Assembly (NCBI GenBank): GCA_037833965.1
Contig: AP031353.1
Location: 15,130,501 to 15,194,500 of the forward strand
DNA length: 64,000 bases
Origin: Marchantia polymorpha subsp. ruderalis
Taxonomy: Eukaryota; Streptophyta; Marchantiopsida; Marchantiales; Marchantiaceae
Reading direction: 5' to 3'
The notes beneath the pieces were generated by a model that worked only from the letters and a program-made list of their open reading frames with translations, did no database searches and was not told the DNA's origin. This document shows positions 33,750 through 48,309 of this stretch, in pieces. Each line of letters begins with the position of its first letter. Within the stretch, counting starts at the first letter, position 1. The position numbers and the translations under genes are program-made.

Positions 33750-33900
33750 CATGTATTTTGGATTAACCTCTAGTTAGCATAGTTGAGCATAATTGGAGCA
33801 AATCAAGTGAGTTGAGATAGATAATGTGTTTTTTGGATGAAGCATGTGTGGTAACTCAAATTATAAATCCTCTCACAGTCTTGTAAATGCTAGAGTAGCA
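33750..33900. repeat. Left copy of the direct repeat flanking the satellite
   Basis: Blocks such as TTAACCTCTAGTTAGC, CAAATCAAGTGAGTTGAG, GAAGCATGTGTG and ATTATAAATCCTCT occur here and, in the same order, at about 38070-38290 on the other side of the satellite. The two copies differ by substitutions and one insertion of about 80 bases in the right copy. Confidence 0.75.
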
Positions 33901-35587
33901 ATTCGGTGATGCGATTCGAAGAATCTAAGAGGTGCACAAGCAAAACACTGAACCTTCGGATTAGTTCAAGCATGCAGTCTTGTAAATGTTAGAGTAGCAA
34001 TTTGGTGATGTGATTTGGAGAATCTAAGAGGTGCACAAGCAAAACACTAAACCTTCAGAGCAGTTTAAGCATGCAGTCTTGTAAATGCTAGAGTAGCAAT
34101 TTGGTGATGCGATTCAGAGAATCTAAGAGATGCACAGACAAAACACTGAACCTTCAGAGCACTTCAAGCATGTAGTCTTGTAAATGCTAGAGTAGCAATT
34201 CGGTGATGCGGTGATGCGATTGAAAGAATATAAGAGATGCACAGGCAAAACACTGAACCTTCGGAGCGATTCAATCATGTAGTCTTGTAAATGCTAGAGT
34301 AGCAATTCAATGATGCGATTCAAAGAATCTAGGAGGTGCACGGGCAAAACCCTTAATCTTTGAAGCAGTTCAAGTATGCAGTCTTATAAATGCTAGAGTA
34401 GCAATTTGGTGATGCAATTCAGAGAATCTAAGAGATGCACAGACAAAACACTAAACCTTCATAGCAGTTCAAGCATGTAGTCTTGTAAATGCTAGAGTAG
34501 CAATTCGGTGATGCGGTGATGCGATTGAAAGAATATAAGAGATGCACAGGCAAAACACTGAACCTTCGGAGCGGTTCAATCATGTAGTCTTGTAAATGCT
34601 AGAGTAGCAATTCAATGATGCGATTCAAAGAATCTAGGAGGTGCACGGGCAAAACCCTTAATCTTTGAAGCAGTTCAAGTATGCAGTCTTATAAATGCTA
34701 GAGTAGCAATTTGGTGATGCAATTTAGAGAATCTAAGAGATGCACAGACAAAACACTGAACCTTCATAGCAGTTCAAGCATGTAGTCTTGTAAATGCTAG
34801 AGTAGCAATTCGGTGATGCGGTGATGCGATTGAAAGAATATAAGAGATGCACAGGCAAAACACTGAACCTTCGGAGCGGTTCAATCATGTTGTCTTGTAA
34901 ATGCTAGAGTAGCAATTCAATGATGCGATTCAAAGAATCTAGGAGGTGCACGGGCAAAACCCTTAATCTTTGAAGCAGTTCAAGTATGCAGTCTTATAAA
35001 TGCTAGAGTAGCAATTTGGTGATGCAATTCAGAGAATCTAAGAGATGCACAGACAAAACACTGAACCTTCAGAGCAGTTCAAGCATGTAGTTTTGTAAAT
35101 GCTAGAGTAGCAATTCGGTGATGCGGTGATGCGATTGAAAGAATATAAGAGATGCACAGACAAAACACTGAACCTTCATAGCAGTTCAAGCATGTAGTCT
35201 TGTAAATGCTAGAGTAGCAATTCGGTGATGCGGTGATGCGATTGAAAGAATATAAGAGATGCACAGGCAAAACACTGAAACTTCGGAGCGGTTCAATCAT
35301 GTAGTCTTGTAAATGCTAGAGTAGCAATTCAATGATGAGATTCAAAGAATCTAGTAGGTGCACAGGCAAAACCTTTAATCTTTGAAGCAGTTCAAGTATG
35401 CAGTCTTATAAATGCTAGAGTAGCAATTTGGTGATGCGATTTGGAGAATCAAGGAGATGCACAGGCAAAACATTGAACCTTCAAAACAGTTCAAACATGC
35501 AGTCTTGTAAATGCTAGAGTATCAATTCGGTGATGCGATTCAAAGAATCTTGGAGATGCACAGACAAAACATTGAACCTTCGGAGTA
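33876..35587. repeat. ~99-bp satellite array with ~305-bp higher-order units
   Basis: About 17 tandem monomers are recognisable from the core TCTTGTAAATGCTAGAGTAG, starting near 33876, 33975, 34074, 34173, 34280, 34379, 34477, 34585, 34683, 34782, 34889, 34988, 35088, 35195, 35302, 35401 and 35500. Most are 98-99 bp. A variant of ~107 bp carries a doubled GTGATGCG. From 34173 to 35088 three monomer types alternate in a fixed order (long GTGATGCGGTGATGCG type; CGGGCAAAACCCTTAAT type; TTTGGTGATGCAATT type), giving a higher-order period of about 305 bp repeated three times. The last monomer is cut at 35587 by a Tigger-like insertion and resumes at 37692. Confidence 0.93.
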
Positions 35588-37691
35588 CAGTAAACTCCTA
35601 GTTAAGTACGCACTCGTTTAGGTACACATCTTGGTAAAGTACGCAATATTTTCTGGAAAAAATAAGGTTCACATTTATTCAGTTCATCAGGTCATGAATT
35701 GTTTCAAGTTTTAAAGTTTCTTGCGCTTGGCTTTCAAGCTAAGAGCCCGGATCTTACTTTGAAACAGTTCAAACGACTTTCTAATATCATCAAAGTCTAC
35801 TCAGCCTCGGCTTGAATCTCCGAGCACATCAACTAATCTTCTATGTCAACAACTTGCTTATACATTGATTCGAATCCCTTGAACAAAAAGTTGTTTCCTT
35901 ATTCTTCATATGTCACTTGTGATGTTACATATTCATTCTCGTTGACATCCTCTTTATTTTCTCCTGAATGCTTCATCGTTTGCAAAAGCTGGTCAACATC
36001 TTCCAAACAGAAAAGAATTTGGAAGATGCTTGCAGTTGCAAATTTTTCATTGTCTTCATCATCGATGTGAACAAATTCTCCAAGCTCATCTTGGAGAAGG
36101 GAAAGATTTAGAGCAGAAAGAGCTTGGACAACTTCGATCACTAACTCCTCTTCTTCGTTCTCTGCTTCTCCATCAGTTTCTAATGGCATGATGTCTGCCT
36201 TGATGAATGCACTCTTAATGGACGTGTGTGACACAGAGTGACATGCTTCCTTAACATAATTCGCAGCATCAAGAAGATGAGCTGGATTTCTGTAAGCAGC
36301 TCTAATAGCACCTCGTCGTAACCTTCGCCCTTGCTCTTTCTTGCAATTTTTGCTTCATCGTCCAATTGAAAAAAGTTAAGAATGTTCTTGAGATAAAGAT
36401 ATTTAAATCGCTTCCTCAAAGCTGCGACTATGCCCATATCACAAGGTTGTTTTCATCTAGTACAATTTGGGGAAAAGAAGGCGATCCTAATGTTGTCATG
36501 TTCAAAAAGCCTCAAAGTGCCCCAGCGCATTGTCCATCAACAAAAGGACCCGACCTCCGATTTGTTTTTCACTTCTGGCAGAAATATTTTGTTGAACCAC
36601 TTCCAGCATGTTTTCTTATACATCCAAGCTTAACATTGATTGAAATAAGTAACAAGTCACTTACGGTCCTTGATACAAGCCGGTTCTTTCGGTTTGCCGA
36701 TCAAAGCGCTGGGAATTTTGTGAGTTCCAACTGCATTGGCAAACACGATCAGAGAAATCCGATCTTTGGATTTTTTCTTAACTTTGATGGTCGAAATGTC
36801 TTCATCTGGCAATAAAAGACTATACCTTGGCAAGAGACGGAAAAAAAGTCTTGTCTCGTCCATATTGTAAACGTTTTTGGGTTCATAATGGGCAATAGTC
36901 GCATAGAGCTCGTCCAAAGCTGCTAGCAATTGTGAATCGGTCTTGTTGACTTCAGCTCTTCTCGTGAAGCAACATCTTCTGCAACCCTCGTCGCTGCTTG
37001 AATCTACGTAGTCATTGCCATGACGCCTTGAAGTCAATTTTTGGTACCGATAAACTCCATGCAATGCTTTTCGCCTTTGCAATGGCAAGAGACGGTGGAA
37101 CAAGAAGAATGGCTCAACGCATTGTGTCAATCCAGATGTAAAGCATGTCTTCAACCTCGGTGAAACGATCAAGTGACGAGCGAAATGTATTCTTTTTAGC
37201 TTCTTCCGACATTTAAGCAGATCTTTCTAAAACCTGCTGCCGCTTCTCCCACACCTTTCTAATATCGCCTTCACTGACATTGTATTCGCGCTCTATAGCC
37301 CTTTTACTAGAAGCATTTGTTTTGCTCAGCTTCGCTACTATTTCGCATCACTGAGACTCATTGAGGAGTTTCACACTTGTGTTCTTAGACATTTCAATAA
37401 CGCGAAACGGTGAAGGTGAAGAATGAGTATGCTTGAGTACTTGGCCCGCTCATATCGTTGCAGGACACGTTGAACATGAAGACATAGCTCGTTATCGGAA
37501 GCTCCTCTTTGAGTTATGGAACCACTCAACCAGTTATTGGCAAGATTCAAAAAGAAAGAAAGCTGTAGCGTTGCCGATAGTCTGCCGTGATCTTTTATGT
37601 TTCATGACAGATTCGTCAAAAGTATGCACCTACCGGCTAAGCACGCACAAACCTACAGGTTCAAGGTGCGTATTTAACGGGGAGACTATAG
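35588..37691 (-). mobile_element. pogo/Tigger-type DNA transposon inserted in the satellite
   Basis: A 2.1-kb element flanked by TA on both sides (35586-35587 and 37692-37693). Its left end CAGTAAACTCCTAGTTAAGT and the complement of its right end CTATAGTCTCCCCGTTAAAT are imperfect terminal inverted repeats that both continue into TACGCAC. Removing the element and one TA restores an uninterrupted satellite monomer (CGGAGTAGTTCAAGC, as seen intact at about 37787). The interior encodes a broken Tigger-like transposase on the minus strand. Confidence 0.88.
35899..37400 (-). pseudogene. pogo/Tigger-like transposase, multiply broken
   Basis: From right to left: an N-terminal helix-turn-helix segment with CEIVAKLSKT and EYNVSEGDIRKVWEKR (about 37225-37350), then NVYNMDETRLFFRLLPRYSL with the first catalytic Asp (about 36825-36885), FANAVGTHKIPSALIGKPKE (about 36680-36745), a degraded MDNALGH segment with the second Asp (about 36510-36530), and CDMGIVAALRKRFKYLYLKN with the third Asp (about 36370-36440). 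An acidic C-terminal region (to about 35899) contains ALNLSLLQDELGEFVHIDDED. At least four stops and frame changes separate these blocks, so no functional enzyme is encoded. In functional family members the protein cuts at the inverted repeats and inserts at TA. Confidence 0.85.
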
Positions 37692-38010
37692 TAGTTCAAG
37701 CATGCAATCTTGTAAATGCTAGAGTAGCAATTCGATGATGCGATTCAAAAAATCTAGAAGATGCTGAGGCAAAACATTGAACCTTCGGAGTAGTTCAAGC
37801 ATGCAATCTTGTAAATGCTAGAGTAGCAATTCTGTGATGTGATTTGAAGAATCTAGGAGATGCACGAGCAAAACATTGAACCTTTGGAGCAGTTCAAGCA
37901 TGCAGTCTTGTAAATGCTAGAGTAGCAATTGGGTGATCCGATTTGGAGAATCAAAGAGATGCACGTGCAAACTATTGAACCTTCAAGGCAGTTCAAGCAT
38001 GCATGATATG
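37692..38010. repeat. Right-hand remainder of the ~99-bp satellite
   Basis: The interrupted monomer resumes at 37692, and monomers start near 37705, 37804 and 37903. Spacing is 99 bp and the core TCTTGTAAATGCTAGAGTAG is intact. The array decays after about 37995. Confidence 0.9.
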
Positions 38011-38064
38011 CACATATCCTGTACCTGGTCAAAAGGTTTTCATCAATTACAATGTTAGATTCAT

Positions 38065-38290
38065 GTGTTTATGGTTAACCTCTAGTTAGCGAAGTTTAGC
38101 TAGCTCAACGTTTAGACTTCGGTACTTTATCCAAGGTTGAGTTTGTAAACTGACTTCTTCACATGTTAATCATAATCCACTGCGCAAATCAAGTGAGTTG
38201 AGATAGAGTATGTATTTTTTGGTTGAAGCATGTGTGATTGTTCAGATTATAAATCCTCTTCCAGTCTTGTAAATGCTAAAGTAGCAATAT
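38065..38290. repeat. Right copy of the direct repeat flanking the satellite
   Basis: This copy shares ordered blocks with 33750-33900, including one copy of the satellite core (CAGTCTTGTAAATGCTAAAG at about 38254). The satellite therefore appears to have expanded from sequence already present in this repeat. Confidence 0.75.
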
Positions 38291-38349
38291 GTGATTTATG
38301 TTCTCACGACACAACTTGTTTTTTTCTCATAGACTAGGACAATACGGTG

Positions 38350-38478
38350 ATGCAATTTGAAGAATCCAAAGGTGAGCTAGCTAAAATTCAAACACTAGAA
38401 TTTATTGATAAAGTAGACAAAATACAGAAAAACAATTACAAAATATTAGCACGGAGTTTTGATGTTAAGACCATGTGA
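38350..38478 (+). other. Short open frame sharing sequence with the satellite monomer
   Basis: A 42-codon frame starts MQFEESKGELAKIQTLEF. The bases around its start (GATGCAATTTGAAGAATCCAAAGG) align with the GATGCGATTCGAAGAATCTAAGAG part of the satellite monomer. The family is unknown and the frame is short, so it may be a relic of the sequence from which the satellite arose. Confidence 0.3.
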
Positions 38479-38817
38479 TAAAAAACACTACAAGGCTCTG
38501 ATTGTTATATTTTTAAGTGTTTTTGTTATCAGTTTAAAGTTCTAAATAAATCATAAAGTGTAAAATGGATGAAATTGATATATTTTTAAAAATTATTTAG
38601 CTATATAATATATGTTAAATTATATTATTATATAAATCTAAAATTTTTATCAAAATAAACACAAATTAATTTCTTTTAATTAATCATATATCTTCAAAAA
38701 ATAAAATAATCATGTCTTAATAATTTAAAAAATAATTTTAAATGATTTTAAATATTTGTAATCTATACTAGATTACAAATAGTATAGATTTGTAATAGAT
38801 AGATAGTTACTCTCTGG

Positions 38818-39845
38818 TGACATTCTCTTTTGGATTACCTTTTGCAAAGGATGAGACTTGATTTGAGGAAACTTAAATTTGGTTTGAAATTAAACAAAAG
38901 GTATAAAGTCTAGACTTTTGATAGATTTCATGTGTGTCACATTTCAACTTTTTTAATTTAAAATTAAAGAGAAGGTCTAAAGGCTGGTCGTTCGATAGGC
39001 GACAGGTTGGACCTCTTACGTTGCTTTAAAAACATGTGCACACACGATTCCAAAGCCTCGATACTAGATTCACAGCTTGAAATGACATTCTCTTATGAAA
39101 CACCTTGTGCAGGGTAAAGGTCTTGATTTGAGGAGACTTAAATTTAATTTGAAATTAAACAGAAGGAGTAAAGCATGATCATTCGGTAGGCGACCTTTTG
39201 TACCTCTTAGTTTGTCAAAGAATAGATGCACGGATGATCCAAAGCGATGCATCATAAATTTGGCAAATATTGCGACAGCTTTGATAATAGAATCACGGCC
39301 TCCTCCGATGTCATTTTCTTGTGAAACATCTTGTGCTTGCGATGGAACTTGATTTTAGAATATTTAAATTTGATTTGAAATTAAAGAGATGAGGTAAAGG
39401 CTAGCTAATTGATAGATGTCATATGTGGCATTTTTCAACTCTCCTGGCTTGAAATTAAACATAAGGTTAAAGGCTGGCCGTCCGGTAGATATTAGGTGTG
39501 ACGTTTTTCAAGTCTTGTGGTTTGAAATTAAATGGATGAGTAAAGGTTGGCCGTTCGGTAGGCGACAATTTGGACCTTTTAGTTTGTCAAAGATTAGGTG
39601 CACACGCATGTCTTTCAAGCAATGCATCATAAATTTGGCAAATATTGCAACAGCCTCGATAATAGATTCACGGGCTCGGATGTCATTCTCTTGTCTAAGA
39701 CCTTGTGCCAGGAATGGACCTTGATTTGAGAATATTTAAATTTGGTTTGAAATTAAACAGATGTGCTAAAGGATGGCCTTTTGTTAAATATAATGAGTTT
39801 CATTTTCAACTCTTGTGGTTTGAAATTGAAGAGATTGTCAATTCA
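38818..39845. repeat. Degenerate tandem array of ~230-370-bp units
   Basis: Four diverged units start near 38820, 39080, 39311 and 39680 with CATTCTCTT-like anchors, each followed by a GACTTGATTT-type block and TTTGAAATTAAA. Inner sub-repeats GGTAAAGGCTGGCCGTTCGGTAGG and TTTCAACTCTTGTGG recur at varying spacing, so unit lengths differ. CATCATAAATTTGGCAAATA is shared by units 2 and 3. The array is independent of the 99-bp satellite. Confidence 0.8.
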
Positions 39846-41150
39846 AGTAATATAAAAAAATTATTGCTAGTTTTAAAGTTTGATGTATTCATTAGTTTAT
39901 GAATTTGAAAAATATCTCTATATATTTATTATCTAGTCAAAATTAATAAATTAAAAATTTCCAACTTTATTTTATTCTATAAATGATTCAGATTTTTTCA
40001 TTAGTCAAATTAAATCTATAATAATAATAATAACTAATAATATTATAATTTACTGATATTACTGAAAATTTTCAGTTTTTTTTTTATCATATACAAATTT
40101 ATAAATTAAATTTACACTTAGTTTATTTGTAAAATAAAACATTTTGGAAATTAGAAATATGATAAAAAAAAAAAAAGATTTCATATGAACGTTAAGTAAA
40201 ACTACATTTAAAAGTAACTATAACATGAATTCTAGTTTATGAGAAAAAAATTTAATGTTTTTTGTTGAAAATAACTCTTCTGCAAGTTTTGCAAAATTTT
40301 TGTTCAAACTAAGATTTTTTCATATTGTTGCAGATGATTAAGTTTTCATTATTTGCATTAGTCCGCATGATAAAGATAAATTTATACATTTCGTACATAG
40401 TAGAAATTTACAGTTGTGATGATTTTGTAATTTCTATTGGCATAATAATAATTAAAGACTTTTCAAAAATATTCGATTTTTCGTTAAATATAACAATATT
40501 TTAAATAGAAATAAATTTTTAATTTAAAGTTTCAACAAAAAAGTGATTATAAGAATCAATGAAAGTTAATTTTAAGTCAAATTTGAAATTTTCATTCATT
40601 TTGAATATTATATGGAATTTAAGTATGATCATTTCAATATTTCAAACTCTTTAAAATTTATGTAGTATGATGTATAATTTGTGTGGGATATCCGTTTAAG
40701 AGAATAATCAGATCTGGTTATACTGCTGCATCATGCTCAAACTCAAACTGTTCTTATATCTCGCTGAAACCTAGATTCAACACCCAATAATTTTGATCAT
40801 GACTGTTTTATAGTCATGGCCCTCTTACCATAGATGTAAATCATAAAGTTTTATCATCAGCTATTGCTTTCACCTATCTCTGTTTAACGTGGAACTGAGT
40901 GCAAATTCTAGACGACAAAATCTTATTGCCTTTGTCTTGGAACCTCATGCAAAATTGTCCAATCACCAACATATTGCAGTGATGTTTCGATTATATAAAT
41001 TTAACTTAGGGTTCCCTATTGTTCACCGAGATGCAATGTATATCGTGCATGAATAATAAGGAAGTCAAGTCTAGTAAGTCAAGTTTTTGAATTGACTAGA
41101 TGGAAATTGTCAATGTTCCCTACTCCTGGTAATATATTAAAACATCAAAA
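39846..41150. other. Very AT-rich spacer, no gene seen
   Basis: Long A/T runs and no coding-like frame. It separates the repeat island from the tubulin gene, whose GC-rich 5' region starts near 41300. Confidence 0.7.
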
Positions 41151-41801
41151 AAAGAATAAAAAAGGTTTGTGAGTTGGTAAATTACTGGGATTGAATGAGC
41201 ACGGCGCATTGAAGATTCTCACGATGTTGATAAGAAAAAGCCCAGAGTAGCTGCATCAGTGCTCACCAGATGAGGATCTGGTGAGCACAAGAAAAGTGCC
41301 GGAGATTGTGGTGGACTGCACAAAATCCCGAGTACTCGGAAGCGGATGTGAAAGGAGAGACGAGAGAGCGAGAGATGGAGGAAGGTAGCGGCAGTAAGGA
41401 CGAATGCGATGGGGAGGGGCGCGTGGCGCACGGGGCGGGAAGGGGCCGGGAAGGGGCCGGGCGAGAGGGATCGGAGGGGAGGGGAGGAGAAAAGCGGTTG
41501 AGGAGGATACGGAAGGAAGTAACTGCTTCGAGGCAAGGATCGGTCTCTGAGGTCGCGAATGGGCAGAAGCGGGGCCGAAGGGCGAAGGGCGAAGAGTGAG
41601 AGCCCAGTCTGAAACGAGAGCGACCCGAGCAGCATGTCACCGCTGACTGCTGTGGATTGAAAGGACTTGCGAGCTCTGCTGCAGCTCTCTCCTGTCCGAG
41701 GGCAGTTTTAACCGCCTGCTTCCCCGACCTCCTCCTGCACCTCCTCCCCTCACATTCTCGCCCTCGGCCCCTCCCCCTCTCACTCTCTCACTCCCTCAGC
41801 C

Positions 41802-41810
41802 TTTATACAA
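41802..41810 (+). promoter_or_regulatory. Candidate TATA box of the beta-tubulin gene
   Basis: TTTATACAA lies 272 bases before the start codon, after a long CT-rich stretch (41700-41800) and before a leader rich in CTGCTCTG units. It is the only TATA-like element in the GC-rich upstream region. Confidence 0.5.
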
Positions 41811-42057
41811 CCCTCCCTCGCACAGACTCGCAAGCGGAGATAGATCGAGCTGCTGCTGCTCTGCTCTGCTCTGTCTATCTGCCGTCGTCGTCTGTCGTCC
41901 TCTCTCTCTTCGCCCTGCCCTGTTCTGATCTGCTCTGCTCTGCTCTGGTCTCGTCCAATTGGCAAATTGGCGCTCCACCACAATCCGCCGCTGCGCTCGG
42001 GTCGCAGCAGCAGGAGGAGGAGGAGGAGGAGGGAGGAAGGAAGGGAGCACGAGGTGA

Positions 42058-44568
<2,511 letters not shown>

Positions 44569-47500
44569 GCTCCGCCCTCCCCCTAAGTTTAGACTTAAGA
44601 AGAAGCATCGACCGATCGATCGACGTCCCTTCGATTGGCTCGAGCAACGGTGGGGTCGGACTTTATATATAATACAATTTGGTGGTGTGGTACACGCGAA
44701 TTCATTCTGCAGGAACGAAGCGCACTCGGGCGGACACGAGTGCTGTTTCTTATGAGATTAAATCTCTCGTGTGATTGAGGGAGGGAGGAGGAAGGAGCGA
44801 GCGGGTGCCTGCTGAGCGCTCGGGTGCACCCGGCATGCGCTGGCATGCACGATCTATGGCTGGCTAGCTAGCTCTAGTTCGCAAGGTAGTCGTCAGTCGG
44901 TTGGCATCATCGGAATTTTCGAAAGTGGAGCAGCAGGAGGAGGAGGAGGAGGAGGATTACCAAACACGGAGCCGCAGTTGTACACATTGAATGCATTGAA
45001 TCGTAAAGAATAATATGGATTTGACTGAAGACGGATATGGATGTGTGGCGATTTGGTAGCTAGATAGATGAGAGGACGGAGGGAGGGAGGCAGCAGGCAA
45101 TGCAATGCAAGGCAAGCCACGGGAGGCGAAGAAGCATACTTTTATTATGTAGGTAGATCAGATCAGATAAGACATTCATCATGTGTAGGCAAATTTATGT
45201 ACTCTTAGCACGTAACCTTCAAGAACACTAGACCAAGTTTATTTTCAAATTTCCTTTCCTCCTCTCCCTCCCTCCCTCCCTCCCTTCCTCGATCCTCGTT
45301 CCTCGATCAATTTCTGTCCAGTCCAATCCAATCCAATCCTCACCAGACTAGAACACAGACCATACCAGACCAGACGGGGCCGGAGAGATTCGAGGCGACA
45401 ATAAACTGATCACAGAACCTATAGCCCTCTAGCCTTACAAACTTGAAATGCCATCATGTACGACGCGTTCTAGAGATCTGGAGCTGGAGCCTCATCATTT
45501 AGTTCACTCTCTATACAGAAGCCTAGTTTCCCTACCCCAGAGGCCCAGTCTGATACTTAGGGTGAGTCATCCTCTTTCCCTTTCGATCCGATCCGATCCG
45601 AGACGAGCGAGCACTTGCGTACCACCGGTTGAAAGAATTTTCATCATCCTTGAGATGACGACGGTAGCTAGCTAGCTAGGCTCAGCCCTCCTTTTGATCT
45701 CCAGCCCGATGTGTCGTTCTCTTGTGTCAGTGATCTCTCTCTCTCGCTTTAATGTCCTTAGTTTAAATTTTGCGGAACACAGCAGCCACTTTCTCTTTGC
45801 CCCTCACGCCTTCGAATGTCCGTCCCATTCAGTCAGATTGGTTCAGCTAGGTTTAGGAGGAACCAACCAACCATATGTGAATATTTTGCCATTTTATAAA
45901 GTGATTATATTAAATTCCGTTTCTGACTGCAACTGATCTTGAGGCAGGTAATATGAACCGACACGCTTGCTTGCCCTCGATTTCTCTCTTCTTTAGCATC
46001 TGGATTCACTCTCAAACGTAACCGACCAATAAGTTAGCGATTCGCGAGATTGAAGGGTCCTTGATGTTCCCACTTTCAGCCGGCCTCTACGTACATGCAT
46101 ATACACATGTATGGCTGTGGTCATGACAGAGGCTGCTGTGGGTAATGTGTTCGAGACTGGTATGTCATGTTTCGGTGCCTAGCTGAAGCTTTTGTGCGAT
46201 ATAAGCTTCGGATATAATCGACTGTCGTGTTCCACGCCGATTCAGATGTGTAAAGCACCAGCATATCGAGAGCAATTGTCAGATTGAGGGTTGTCGCGAT
46301 AGTCGGATGTACGTACATAACTGTCAGAGTCTTTGCTGGCAAGCGAGTACGGTAGTACTTCAAGTGAAGCCACGACTTGTACCAAGTCAAAGCTCAAGTC
46401 AGCTTCGAGCATTGACGACAATCTTCGTTCTTGCTGATTGTGCACTGATACCTTCACGATCTGGAAGGAAGACGGCAATGCAGCACTTGTCAAACGTCCG
46501 TTGAATCAGATTCTGTTATGTGATACTCGTCGAGAATAAAATGGCGTTGAAACATGTGAACACATATCATTGTACAAAATTCACCTCAGCACAGAAGTCT
46601 TTCATATACATTACTGGACCACAATCAGGTGGAAAGCAGATTTGCATTTCATGAGATGAACGCGGATGACACGCGAAATCCTGTCTCGTTGATGAAGGTT
46701 TCAGGCTGGCCGACCAGCAGATCACGATCATGCACGTACGATCCACATAGGAGATGGTTGAATGCAAAGATGGTCAGCTTTCAACCACTTCAACCGGATT
46801 TCAACCATAGCATACGGGAATTGGAACGGATTTGGTTACAACTCGGCTTCTTTTCACCGTGAATAGTCAGCGGTTTCTCGGTCAAAACCCTGAGAGTAAC
46901 TTTAAACTGAAGCGTCGACAACAATCGTACAAAGGCAGTTGTGAACTGTCTTCAGAATCTTAGTTAGTTGTAGTTCGGGGCTTAAACACCAACTGAAATG
47001 TCAATCGGCAGTATTCTGAATGGACCTGCAACGTAGGCTCTGCAAGGCCTAGGTTGTTCCAGCAGATCATGTAGGAACTGCCCTTTGGGATAACCTCCAA
47101 ATCAGGAAGCAGGAAGCAGACATTAATTCGAGGAGTGGCGTATCCACAACATCACAATTCAAAAATCCTTCTGCTACCGAAGACCGTTTCAGTCTCCGCA
47201 GAGAGACACTTCGTAACATACTTCAGTTCCAGAGCTCCACTCTTATCCTGCCGGCGCATGGCTAAAGATGTGGCAGAGATGCGACGCATTGAATGTTTCT
47301 GATCGCGTCCAAAGATTCCTTATCGATAGGAGTGTTGACTTTTGTGGGGCAATTATGAGATACCTGATTAGTTTACTAAAGTCCACTCTCCTCATGATCA
47401 GCCAGTTGCGCGTACGCTTGGCTGTACTGGCCAGTGGTACTAGAACTGGTTCGTAGAGTACATGAGTCTCAGAGCGTTTTCAAGTTGACTTCGGCGTGCA

Positions 47501-48154
47501 AGGTCGAAAGTGGTGTCCAACTGAGAGTAGTATTAATAGCTTCGAGCTCTATGGTTTCAGACCATCTCGAGATGGCCTGAGCAATGTAGTAACCGTCAGA
47601 TTGGTACGAGAATATCCAACTATCATCCATCTCTGAGCCCAGACTACCTTACTCTTCTATGGCTTCTGTACTTCAATTCGTTCTCAAACGCGAGCTGGGA
47701 ATGGTGTCACACTTTTAACCGTGGGCAAACTCGACAGCCTTGAGATTGTCTGAAGCTGGTATAGGTTTGATACAATCAGCCGTGGATTTCTTGTGACGAT
47801 TTGATGATTCTGGAGACAGCAATACAGTGGAGACAGACTCTGAGGCAATTGGTCTCCTATTTGAACTGTAACCACCTCTGTATCTCATCCTTTTCTTCTA
47901 GACAGAAAATGGACAGAAATTAATTGCACGAGGTGAGTACAGTTGATGCTTAATTTGTTCAACATGCAATTGTCCTGTCCAGAATCATCAGATTGCTATA
48001 AGACATACATGGCCTTAGGTGGTGGTGGTCAATCACCTCAAGAGGTTTCCAAATCAGACTCGCGAAGAATCTTCTGGAACTTGGTCATGTCATTTATTCT
48101 GCTCACAGAAATTGACATCATTGTAATGCCGTATATTGCTAAATCGCTTTGCTG
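44569..48154. other. Tubulin 3' region and spacer
   Basis: The first ~200 bases are the probable 3' untranslated region. Microsatellites follow: GGA units at about 44935-44957, CCCT units at about 45262-45290, GATCC units near 45585 and GCTA units near 45666. Beyond this no gene is recognisable. Confidence 0.5.
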
Positions 48155-48180
48155 AACTTGCAGATCGTGATCTGCAAGTT
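48155..48180. repeat. 12-bp inverted repeat
   Basis: AACTTGCAGATC and GATCTGCAAGTT are separated by two bases. The arms are perfectly complementary. Confidence 0.9.
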
Positions 48181-48280
48181 TTGCAATTAGCACAAGATTT
48201 TGTACCTTCGGGTTCATGAGGTCTAACCTTGCGTTAAAACTAATTATGTGGGCCTCCCAAGACGTAGATCGATGCATGTA

Positions 48281-48309
48281 AGCCCTGCTCAATAGATAAT
48301 TGAGCAGGG
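48281..48309. repeat. 12-bp hairpin
   Basis: GCCCTGCTCAAT and ATTGAGCAGGGC are separated by AGATA. The pairing is perfect and GC-rich at the base. It is not followed by a T run, so it is not terminator-like. Confidence 0.9.

Noticed and set aside
33876..38010. CRISPR-like array
   Set aside because: Repeats are ~99 bp, contiguous and without unique spacers. This is a eukaryotic satellite.
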